NCBI GenBank assembly: GCA_032622095.1
Contig: CP136066.1
Location: 205,428,978-205,492,977, forward strand
DNA from: Siphonodentalium dalli
Taxonomy: Eukaryota > Mollusca > Scaphopoda > Gadilida > Siphonodentaliidae
Direction: 5' to 3'
DNA length: 64,000 nt
The position numbers were made by a program, and so were the translations under genes. This document shows, piece by piece, positions 62,701-64,000 of this stretch (positions are counted from its first letter, which is position 1; every line of letters begins with the position of its first letter). The notes below the pieces were generated by a model. That model did no database searches. It was not told the origin of the DNA and saw only the letters and a program-made list of their open reading frames with translations.

Positions 62701-63847
62701 TATTTTCCAAACAAGCTGATAACTCACTTGTGTCCAAACTTACAGTTGTTTGCTCTAACATTCCGACCAAAGTTGTCAGTCGAAGGATTCTCTTAGATGT
62801 TTAGACTGGTGTATTCCACAAACATCCGACTGGCAACTTTGGTCAGAATGTTATAGCTATATAACTATACTGAGTATTTCGGAACAAATAATGTATCAAC
62901 TTGTTTTAAAATTAAACTAGCATATGCCAGTAACAGTCAAAATTCTATGTTTTGTGTCAGTTCCCCATATATTATGTTTTTGTGCGTTTACACTGACCTC
63001 GGCCATTTTGAATGCAGTCGATTTGTTTGAGATTTTCGGTAATATTATTATTATTATAATGCGACATTCCTCCAATGCCTGGGTACTAACTTAACAGTTT
63101 CACTCACAGAACAAGTCCATAATATGTCTTTACCATTGGTAGAGAGATGGATTTTCTTTAGAAAACCAGGAAGTACAGTAATGCCCTAAGTAATCGACTC
63201 TCAGTGAGAGCTTTCCGATGAATGGCAACAAGCCATATTTCCGACTAAATCCTGAAACGTTACCCATAATTATGCTGTGGTTAAGGAGTCGATTACTTAG
63301 GGCATTACTGTATTGTTTTTAACGAACTGTCAAAAATTTATTTAATATTGTCTTAAAAATTTCCACAACCATCATCTTGAAATTAGTCACATCTGCCCAA
63401 CCTTAACCTGTTCTATACTAGATGGATTATACCACTCAAATATAAACATATACACTGGAATTGTCTATTATTCATTTGGAGGGATGCTCAGGTAATAAAA
63501 GCTGACAGAAAAAATTACCATACAAGTGCATATTACATGTAATTAATGGGAAATGTTCATATAATAAGTTCAACAATCGACCTAATATTAAACGTATTAT
63601 CTGAATCACTCACCAACGAGTAATTTAGTGTAGAAAGGGTTAACCCGATTTGTCTACATACATACCCGAATGGTGATGTATATTTGCCCAGCTCCTTTGC
63701 AGTGGAATCCAGGAGAAAGCGTTCTTGTTTGAAGCGCAATTTGTTGTTCAGTGTCCGACTGATGGTGACTACTGGATAGTTCATCTGTAGTGTCCATGTA
63801 TCCATTATATTTTTCACGTCTAGCGGTGTTCCGTCCACTGTGGATTG
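32582..63847 (-). CDS. M1 aminopeptidase (aminopeptidase N / ERAP-like), C-terminal half, 11 coding steps
   Basis: A zinc metallopeptidase of the M1 family, usually a type II membrane or luminal enzyme removing N-terminal residues from peptides. Exons on the minus strand, in order: 63666-63847, 61020-61120, 59849-59991, 57018-57073, 53616-53763, 50189-50268, 47417-47524, 46342-46509, 42369-42509, one of 39353-39434 or 39212-39293, and 32582-32731. All junctions are GT-AG and phases match, giving 452 residues to the stop. Visible family signatures: IMDTWTLQMNYPVV at the start of the beta-sandwich domain; GYYRVNYE; INRAQVINDAWNLA opening the helical C-terminal domain; VPWYAA; a Cys pair seven apart (CAYVDSC) and a second pair (VYCSAI, LGCSQQ) as in aminopeptidase N; and TNIKWMD near the end. 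N-glycosylation sequons include NKT, NHS and NYS. The GAMEN and HEXXH catalytic motifs must lie upstream of 63847, largely beyond the window. Introns are 2-7 kb and packed with transposons. Confidence 0.95.
33000..33490. repeat. Inverted GC-rich ends with 19-bp tandem core
   Basis: From 33087 to 33167, TTCTGCG(A/G)CGA(T/C)GG(C/T)GTT repeats four times. GGCATGCCGCA occurs at both edges (near 33055 and 33480), and the ends read AAAGGTCCTTCCACA and TGTGTATAAGGGCCTT. Possibly a TTAAAGG-type element containing a minisatellite. Confidence 0.55.
33503..33760. repeat. Truncated copy of the GGCCCACTTAAT element
   Basis: TTAAAGGCCCACTTAATTTT at the left, CATTTCAAAGAGGAAGCTCC inside and ATTGGAAGGGGAATAACTC near the right match 46537-46973. 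Confidence 0.65.
34024..34202. mobile_element. TTAA foldback element, CTCCAGTCATGG subfamily
   Basis: Left TTAACCCTTTCATTGTGGGAGCT, right AGCTCCAGTCATGGAAAGGTTAA. Diverged core sequences lie between (CGCATATATACGAGAATGCAC and GGCCAATGTATTCTC). Confidence 0.7.
34196..34580. repeat. Tandem amplification of a TTAA element's right half plus flank
   Basis: GGTTAATTTCAAAAGGTGAA, TGACATCATAAAGTAAACT, CTCCCTATGGGAGAATC, GAGAATGCATTG and CTCCAGTCATGGAAGGG recur with a period near 173 bases, 2.3 times. Confidence 0.85.
34655..35105. mobile_element. Diverged copy of the GGTACTCAATC foldback
   Basis: GCTTTGGCTTCGGG, ATTTGATTC(G/A)AGTCGAGG, CCATCAAAGCTC, GGATAACTCTAAAATCAAGT and the end GTCTGATCGGATTGAGTACC match 41399-41804. 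The second arm is largely lost. Confidence 0.7.
35845..36905. repeat. GTCCGTCC-led tandem array, about 175-bp unit, five units
   Basis: After CTGTCCGTCCGTCC come five units, each with GTTTCCGACCGATAACTCCA, GATTATTTGATCTGAACC, GGTATGTGTATTTCCCAGCT, ACAGGCCAAGTTCGAATATG, CGTCCAATTATTTTTACATG and GTTACGGCCCTTTTTC. It ends GCCACGCCCTAG. Non-coding repeat related to 24050-24545 and 15435-15790. Confidence 0.9.
36906..39200. other. Intronic, no gene
   Basis: Inside the last aminopeptidase intron. No exon with matching phase is seen. About 38410-39060 carries dispersed-repeat phrases (GAATCTCTACT, CAAGTCCATAATATGTCTTT) shared with 48980-49080 and 62980-63170. Confidence 0.5.
39212..39293 (-). CDS. 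M1 aminopeptidase alternative exon 10b
   Basis: 82 nt. Acceptor TACTATATTTAG; the first G completes Lys, then 27 codons (YGESSFTFSNVVAYV, TNKMNTPFDLKE) end phase 0 before GTAAGA. It matches the family's usual Y-G-x-x-S-F-(S/T)-F-S-N segment. It lies 59 nt downstream of its sister exon 10a. Confidence 0.93.
39353..39434 (-). CDS. M1 aminopeptidase alternative exon 10a
   Basis: 82 nt. Acceptor TTTTTTTCAG; the first A completes Lys, then 27 codons (FGGGFFDMSFIISRA, TLSLTSTFEMKQ) end phase 0 before GTAACT. It aligns without gaps to exon 10b: 6 of 27 identical and about 9 more conservative, with G, F, S, T, F and K shared. Its position, length and phases equal those of 10b, so it is a duplicated alternative for the same protein segment. 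Confidence 0.85.
40419..41090. repeat. Tandem duplication carrying foldback elements
   Basis: AACATTTGTGTTCTTGACAT, CAGATGCAG and ACACGCTGATAATGCATTT occur three times (near 40419, 40725 and 41029). Between them lie two copies of a partial TATGTGACCCGCC-type element with the palindrome core (40500-40570 and 40796-40866) and the GAGCCCCAGACAAACATG segment. Element and flank were duplicated together, period about 305 bases. Confidence 0.85.
41156..41402. mobile_element. TTAA foldback element, GTGCCAG-end subfamily
   Basis: TTAACCCTTTGAGTGCCAG...CTGGCACTCAAAGGGTTAA, 247 bp. It has GGGGCCGATCTCATCGGCCC at the left and the shared palindrome core at the right. Its right TTAA is also the left TTAA of the next element. 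Confidence 0.9.
41399..41804. mobile_element. Long TTAA hairpin element, about 405 bp
   Basis: Ends TTAAAGGTACTCAATC and GATTGAGTACCTTTAA. Arms of about 190 bases are almost perfect inverses (GGCTTCGGGGGTAAAAAATA/TATTTTTTACCCCCGAAGCC) and meet at TCAAGTGGTAATAATAACCA. A decayed copy lies at 34655-35105 and pieces at 60380-60560. Confidence 0.9.
41913..42129. mobile_element. Foldback MITE, family A copy 9 (diverged)
   Basis: TACAGTAATGCCC...GGGCATTACTGTA. Several mismatches between arms (ATTTCACATAATTC, AAAGGGTCATATAC), so an older insertion. Confidence 0.88.
42369..42509 (-). CDS. M1 aminopeptidase exon 9
   Basis: Acceptor TATTTATAG. The peptide reads R-YLEYAMDETKIRTQDAASVI, then GYVAGNPIGRSLAWDFVRSK and YDDIFEK, with donor AA-GTAAGT in phase 2. 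The NP-x-GR-x-LAWDF(V) pattern is typical of the helical C-terminal domain. Its phase-2 end fits either exon 10a or 10b and does not fit the last exon directly. Confidence 0.96.
42640..44036. other. Intronic, dispersed repeats only
   Basis: Carries GAATCTCTAATCTGGCTACG-type and GGCTCACAAAAGTCACTTAA-type phrases shared with 38410-39060, 48980-49600 and 59440-59680. Near 43503 a truncated relative of the 44037 element begins. No exon seen. Confidence 0.5.
44037..44567. mobile_element. TTTAAAG-ended element
   Basis: Ends TTTTAAAGATACAGGCGGCGTT and AACGCCGCCCGTGCCTTTAAA are inverse with few mismatches. TTAA lies within both. Internally, CCGCCATAAACAGAA and TTCTGTTGATGGCG echo each other inverted. 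No protein encoded. Confidence 0.65.
44761..44783 (+). repeat. Poly-C run
   Basis: About 23 consecutive C within an aminopeptidase intron. Confidence 0.95.
44860..44965 (-). mobile_element. tRNA-derived SINE head
   Basis: On the minus strand, CGAGGTGGTTATGTTGTG (A-box-like) is followed about 45 bases on by GTGGTTTCGAACCCTGA (B-box-like), with TGCAGTCTGCAGAGG between. That is the layout of tRNA-headed SINEs. A transposed GGCCCATATCA repeat follows. It does not fold as an intact tRNA gene. Confidence 0.5.
45075..45645. repeat. AT-rich region of degenerate TTTCTAGAAA-like repeats
   Basis: TTTCTTA, TCTAGAA, AGAAAA and GATATTGAGAA recur dozens of times on both strands with no fixed period. TTCTAGAA matches the inverted TTCnnGAA unit of heat-shock elements, but composition alone could give it. 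No gene. Confidence 0.6.
45730..45918. mobile_element. Foldback MITE, family A copy 10 (centre deleted)
   Basis: TACAGTAATGGCC...GGGCATTACTGTA. The left arm stops after GGAAATATGGCT and joins the right arm at GAAAGATTTCCGATG, leaving 189 bp. Confidence 0.88.
46011..46262. mobile_element. MULE-like foldback, family C copy 4, perfect 10-bp duplication
   Basis: Ends AAGCCTTGAAATAG and CTATTTCAAGGCTT, flanked by GATAATCAGT on both sides (46001-46010 and 46263-46272). The two hairpins are almost fused, with little unique centre. It lies about 80 bases past the exon 8 donor. Confidence 0.93.
46265..46335 (-). mobile_element. tRNA-derived SINE fragment
   Basis: Minus strand GTCGACATCGTGGGTTCGAA followed by TCCCGACATGGGCG is a good B-box in tRNA-SINE wording. 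The A-box half is absent or has merged into exon-flanking sequence. It lies seven bases from the exon 8 donor. Confidence 0.5.
46342..46509 (-). CDS. M1 aminopeptidase exon 8
   Basis: Acceptor GTACGATTTCAG. The peptide NIDPDLKSTVYCSAISDGDS, then DLWDFFFKQMQDSNVASEKI and LLLSALGCSQQVWVLSR, ends AG-GTAAGT, phase 2. Cysteines in VYC and GCS match a conserved disulfide of aminopeptidase N. Confidence 0.97.
46537..46973. mobile_element. GGCCCACTTAAT-ended element, 437 bp
   Basis: Ends TTAAAGGCCCATTTAATTTT and AATTAAGTGGGCCTTTAA are inverse, with TTAA at both edges. The interior has GTTATTCCCCTTCCATTG and GGAGCTTCCTCTTTCAAATG. Partial copies lie at 33503-33760, about 29870 and about 4660. Confidence 0.8.
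47417..47524 (-). CDS. M1 aminopeptidase exon 7
   Basis: Acceptor CCATTTAG. It reads K-YLMTLLAPTACAYVDSCKN, then YSAIQVKHWRDNPANN, ending AA-GTAAGA, phase 2. CAYVDSC has the seven-residue Cys spacing of the family. NYS is a glycosylation sequon. Confidence 0.95.
47559..47907. mobile_element. TTAA foldback element (family B), first palindrome shortened
   Basis: TTAACCCTTTACCCAACA...TGTTGGGTAAAGGGTTAA, 349 bp. The left palindrome breaks at GCGAGTCGACCATTTTGG; the right one is complete. Otherwise as 19353-19750 but reversed. It starts 35 bases from the exon 7 acceptor. Confidence 0.88.
47910..48080. mobile_element. Family C element, partial
   Basis: GTCTCTGACATTTGCAGAAT, a shortened hairpin, then GCTTAGGCCTCAACTGCTAT and CCCAGTTGAAGTTG match family C interiors. 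The right end is absent. Confidence 0.7.
48200..48620. repeat. A-rich degenerate repeat
   Basis: ACGACCAT(C/A)(T/A)GCATG(T/C)GACT occurs twice, among many AAAATTAAAAA phrases. No coding signal. Confidence 0.5.
48980..49590. repeat. Dispersed repeat with CTCTACT...GTAGAG phrases
   Basis: CATGAATCTCTACTCTGGC and GCCCGTAGAGATCCATATTC at the left are mirrored by GAATATGGATCTCTATGGG and AGAGTAAAGATTTGTGGC at the right, enclosing about 480 bases. Pieces recur at 38410, 42680 and 59440-59680. Confidence 0.6.
49590..49755. mobile_element. Hairpin element, about 165 bp
   Basis: ATCTACAACGAGTCCCCAG, TTATA and TACTGGAC pair with the inverse arm ending CTGGGGACGAGTTGTAGAT. The centre is GGTCTGGACC...GGTCCAGACC. 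Similar in design to 10292-10459 and 56024-56160. Confidence 0.75.
50189..50268 (-). CDS. M1 aminopeptidase exon 6
   Basis: Acceptor CCATCTGTAG. KFIKSKVTPPFERLDMENPA, then GQPHLK, ends AA-GTGAGT, phase 2. The K-V-T-P pattern is the helix following the PLYG motif in this family. Confidence 0.95.
50600..50858. mobile_element. TTAA element, diverged family B relative
   Basis: TTAACCCTTCCATGACTGGAGCT at the left, CACAAAAGGGTTAA at the right. Two diverged cores (CCAATACATTCTATTATAT and CCAATGCATTCTCTTATAT) with TCTCCCATAGG/CTCCCTGTGGGAG centres. Confidence 0.75.
51227..51691. mobile_element. Foldback element, TATGTGACCCGCC ends, 465 bp
   Basis: ATATATGTGACCCGCCATATC...GATATGGCAGGTCACATAT. It contains the palindrome core twice in opposite senses, the CCCTGCAGGGAGCCCCACAC piece and GGGTGAAATTATAAAATTG. 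Confidence 0.9.
51700..52240. repeat. Diverged repeat with CCAGTGG/GGAGATATCT phrases
   Basis: GACAGTGGAGATATCTTCC and GTCTCC(G/A)GTGGTTTC, and the reversed GTATCTCCACTGTCGCC, occur two or three times. A short relative lies near 53860. No gene seen. Confidence 0.45.
52335..52428. repeat. GAT/GAC trinucleotide microsatellite
   Basis: ATGATGACGATGAT-type triplets run about 90 bases. Open frames reading Met/Thr or Ser runs here are artefacts. Confidence 0.92.
52433..52681. mobile_element. TTAA foldback element, GTGCCAG-end subfamily
   Basis: TTAACCCTTTGAGTGCCAG...CTGGCACTCAAAGGGTTAA, 249 bp, the reverse of 41156-41402 with the same core and a poly-T stretch at 52559-52579. Confidence 0.9.
52891..53351. 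mobile_element. Foldback element, TATGTGACCCGCC ends, 461 bp
   Basis: ATATATGTGACCCGCCATATC...GATATGGCGGGTCATATAT, the same layout as 51227-51691 but reversed inside. The left palindrome is shortened at its centre. Confidence 0.9.
53616..53763 (-). CDS. M1 aminopeptidase exon 5
   Basis: Acceptor TATATATGTAG. It reads K-SGHADQDIAMDTLTYLHDE, then NDYVPWYAAMTEIGYVKRML and QRTPLYGKFM, with donor ATG-GTACGT in phase 0. The Y-(V)PW-x-A and PLYG motifs are family marks. Confidence 0.97.
53770..54745. other. Intronic, no feature recognised
   Basis: No exon in a usable phase. Near 54520-54620 the sequence is AT-rich only. Confidence 0.5.
54756..54904. mobile_element. MULE-like single-hairpin element, family C copy 6
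   Basis: AAGCCTTGAAATAG...CTATTTCAAGGCTT, only 149 bp with a single hairpin. Flanks GCTTGATACC (54746-54755) and GCTTGATACG (54905-54914) form a 9- to 10-bp duplication. Confidence 0.92.
54990..55389. mobile_element. Full-length TTAA foldback element (family B), 400 bp
   Basis: TTAACCCTTTACCCAACA...TGTTGGGTAAAGGGTTAA. Nearly the same sequence as 19353-19750, including both palindromes, so both copies are recent. Confidence 0.93.
55496..55907. mobile_element. MULE-like foldback, family C copy 7 (old)
   Basis: AAGCCTTCAAATAGTGTG...CACACTATATCAAGGCTT. Hairpins are eroded and no clear target duplication remains. Confidence 0.75.
56024..56160. mobile_element. Hairpin element, about 137 bp
   Basis: AAATAGAACCGCATGAGTG, CTGGATTTTGAC and AATTATCGCA pair with the inverse arm ending CACTCATGCGGTTCTATTT. 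The loop has TGTTGGCGGAGCGATACCTC. Confidence 0.78.
56161..56649. other. Intronic, no feature recognised
   Basis: No exon in a usable phase, no repeat family recognised. Confidence 0.45.
56650..57005. mobile_element. Inverted-end element next to exon 4
   Basis: GTTTTATATAGTTTCCTGG, TTATAAAATAATA and CTGTCTGGAAATACTTCTATC at the left are mirrored by GATGGAAGCATTTCCGGACA, TATTTTATA and CCAGAAACTATATAAAAC at the right. A related piece lies at 30268-30385. It ends 12 bases beyond the exon 4 donor. Confidence 0.65.
57018..57073 (-). CDS. M1 aminopeptidase exon 4
   Basis: Short 56-nt exon. Acceptor TTTTTTTTTTAG, then VIGNINRAQVINDAWNLA, ending AA-GTAAGT, phase 2. The N-R-A-Q-(V/I)-I-N-D-A motif is one of the best-conserved M1 signatures, so this small exon is secure. 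Confidence 0.96.
57520..57918. mobile_element. Foldback element, TATGTGACCCGCC ends, internally deleted
   Basis: ATATGTGACCCGCCATATC...GATATGGCGGGTCACATAT. The right palindrome ends at GCGAGGCGA and jumps straight to CTGGATTTGATATGG, losing its second arm and the CACAGGG piece. Confidence 0.9.
57970..58101. mobile_element. Foldback MITE, family A copy 11 (one arm)
   Basis: TACAGTAATACCC...GGGCGTTACTGTA. After GGAAAGCTCTCAC only the terminal ATTATTTAGGGC remains of the right arm, the same kind of loss as in copy 4. Confidence 0.88.
58239..58620. mobile_element. hAT-type MITE with 8-bp duplication
   Basis: Ends CAGGGGCGCCGGAAG and CTTCCGGCGCCCCTG are exact inverses. CCCATAGA flanks both sides (58231-58238 and 58621-58628), a perfect 8-bp duplication diagnostic of hAT elements. 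382 bp, GC-rich ends, no transposase. Confidence 0.95.
58623..58722. repeat. 35-bp tandem repeat, three units
   Basis: AGAGATCACTCATGAACGTT followed by GTTGTTCTGCCC repeats. The hAT element landed at its left edge. Confidence 0.92.
58757..59411. mobile_element. Family C element split by a MITE
   Basis: CTTGAAACAGTGTGTCTATC at the left and ACTATTTCATGGCTT at the right, with interiors like the other C copies (GAGGCCTCAATTGCTATGGG). The family A MITE at 59113-59329 sits in its right half, so that MITE is younger. Confidence 0.75.
59113..59329. mobile_element. Foldback MITE, family A copy 12
   Basis: TACAGTAATGCTCC...GAGCATTACTGTA, complete arms, TA on both sides. Confidence 0.93.
59849..59991 (-). 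CDS. M1 aminopeptidase exon 3
   Basis: Acceptor CTGTTTGATAG. A-DVDDPTLPIEDANSWIMGN, then INEYGYYRVNYERYNWKAII and RQLRSNHS, ends at AGT-GTGAGT, phase 0. G-Y-Y-R-V-N-Y is the hallmark of the beta-sandwich domain. Confidence 0.97.
60117..60166. repeat. CAA/AAT trinucleotide microsatellite
   Basis: CAACAACAATAATAACAAC-type triplets over about 50 bases. Confidence 0.9.
60380..60565. repeat. 30-bp tandem repeat within a decayed foldback
   Basis: ATAAATAGTAATTTAGGAGG followed by GTTAATTCGG repeats four times. The left part (GACTCGAATCAAATATTTT, GAAGCCAAA) derives from the 41399-41804 family. Confidence 0.85.
60790..60990. repeat. Dispersed repeat, family F (reverse)
   Basis: TTTACTAAATGGATTCTCCC, TAGTCTACCTATTATTCATC, GACGACAGGCAGGTGAACAG and GGGAAATGTTCAGATAATAA. 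It ends about 30 bases beyond the exon 2 donor. Confidence 0.7.
61020..61120 (-). CDS. M1 aminopeptidase exon 2
   Basis: Acceptor CATATCTCAG. G-YKWEIPLTWTHSAQPDFNK, then TNKDIFWLTKTMET, ends G-GTAATA, phase 1. KW-x-IP...T is the family beta-sandwich edge. NKT is a glycosylation sequon. Confidence 0.96.
61159..62411. mobile_element. 1.25-kb near-perfect inverted repeat with AAGGTCA motifs
   Basis: Arms of about 620 bases run from ATCTATTATATATTTTGGAA to the inverse, meeting at TAGTATATATATATACTAG (near 61783-61801). Each arm has GTCTGTCTG microsatellite, then units with TTTCGATGAAACTTGGTATG, GCCCGTGCGA and TGACCTTGACCTTGAAATCG, ending GGTGACCCGACTTCGTCCGG reversed. Open frames up to 133 codons occur on both strands in mirror copies and are the repeat, not genes. 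It lies in the intron between exons 1 and 2. Confidence 0.9.
62412..63173. other. Intronic, dispersed repeat only
   Basis: At 62740-62860, CATTCCGACCAAAGTTG and CAACTTTGGTCAGAATG face each other (TTGTCAGTCG/CGACTGGCAA), a small foldback. 62980-63170 shares CAAGTCCATAATATGTCTTT with 38760-38850. No exon. Confidence 0.5.
63174..63312. mobile_element. Foldback MITE, family A copy 13 (left arm deleted)
   Basis: TACAGTAATGCCCTAAGTAA jumps to GAGAGCTTTCCGATG and the full right arm ending GGGCATTACTGTA: the mirror of the deletions in copies 4 and 11. Confidence 0.9.
63410..63645. repeat. Dispersed repeat, family F (reverse), with AGAAAGGGTTAA end
   Basis: TACTAGATGGATTATACCAC, GTCTATTATTCATTTGGAGG, GGGAAATGTTCATATAATAA and TTATCTGAATCACTC, then TGTAGAAAGGGTTAA. 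It ends about 20 bases past the exon 1 donor. Confidence 0.7.
63666..63847 (-). CDS. M1 aminopeptidase, first exon in window
   Basis: Acceptor TGTACATTTAG. QSTVDGTPLDVKNIMDTWTL, then QMNYPVVTISRTLNNKLRFK, QERFLLDSTAKELGKYTSPF and GG-GTATGT, phase 2. M-D-T-W-T-x-Q-x-x-(Y/F)-P-V is the family signature at the start of the domain after the catalytic one. The alternative acceptor CCACAG (10 nt inside) is out of frame with the preceding homology, so 63847 is preferred. Earlier exons, with the zinc site, lie beyond 64000. Confidence 0.94.
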
Positions 63848-64000
63848 CTAAATGTACAGAGACAAACAAACCTATAATCTGTAAAAGTGATCTATAATAT
63901 TTTGTGGGTTGTGTCAACAATTTAGGTTTCACATGTCACTTCTGCTAGACGATAGAACATATTATATTTCGATTGAAAATGACTGCAGCAAGAGCTATAA

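Overview
This is a window of animal nuclear DNA, AT-rich, with spliced genes, long introns and a very high density of non-autonomous DNA transposons. A C2H2 zinc-finger gene and an M1 aminopeptidase gene with invertebrate-style repeats (foldback MITEs, GTCTGTCTG-led repeats rich in AAGGTCA, tRNA-headed SINE pieces) suggest a marine lophotrochozoan such as a mollusc or brachiopod. That placement is inference from repeat style, not proof.

Layout. (1) 1-12.7 kb holds repeats and foldback elements. It also has a weak candidate first exon on the minus strand near 5.7 kb and a TATA/CRE-bearing candidate promoter near 9.7 kb. (2) 12.7-20.9 kb is a plus-strand C2H2 zinc-finger gene with two large coding exons (13309-14588 and 20079-20928, joined in frame inside a zinc finger) and a possible small upstream start exon at 12701-12747. 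It has about 13 good fingers plus two degenerate ones and an acidic C-terminal tail. (3) 20.9-32.5 kb is repeat-filled intergenic DNA between two convergent genes. (4) 32.58-63.85 kb is the C-terminal half of a minus-strand M1-family aminopeptidase (aminopeptidase N / ERAP type). I traced eleven consecutive coding steps whose splice phases all agree; one step is a choice between two adjacent homologous 82-nt exons. The catalytic HEXXH half lies beyond the right edge.

The most notable gene-level finding is that exon pair (39353-39434 and 39212-39293). They have equal length, equal phases and 59 nt between them. Using both or neither breaks the frame, so the gene appears to choose one of two versions of a 27-residue segment of the C-terminal domain.

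The mobile DNA falls into clear families. There are 13 copies of a roughly 215-bp foldback MITE with TA target duplications. TTAA-flanked foldbacks (CCCTTT... ends, piggyBac-like) and TATGTGACCCGCC-ended foldbacks both carry the same palindromic core. There are also foldbacks with 9-10 bp target duplications (MULE-like), one hAT-type element with a perfect 8-bp duplication, a 1.25-kb near-perfect inverted repeat, and many tandem arrays. Most of these sit in the aminopeptidase introns or the intergenic DNA, and none interrupts a coding exon.
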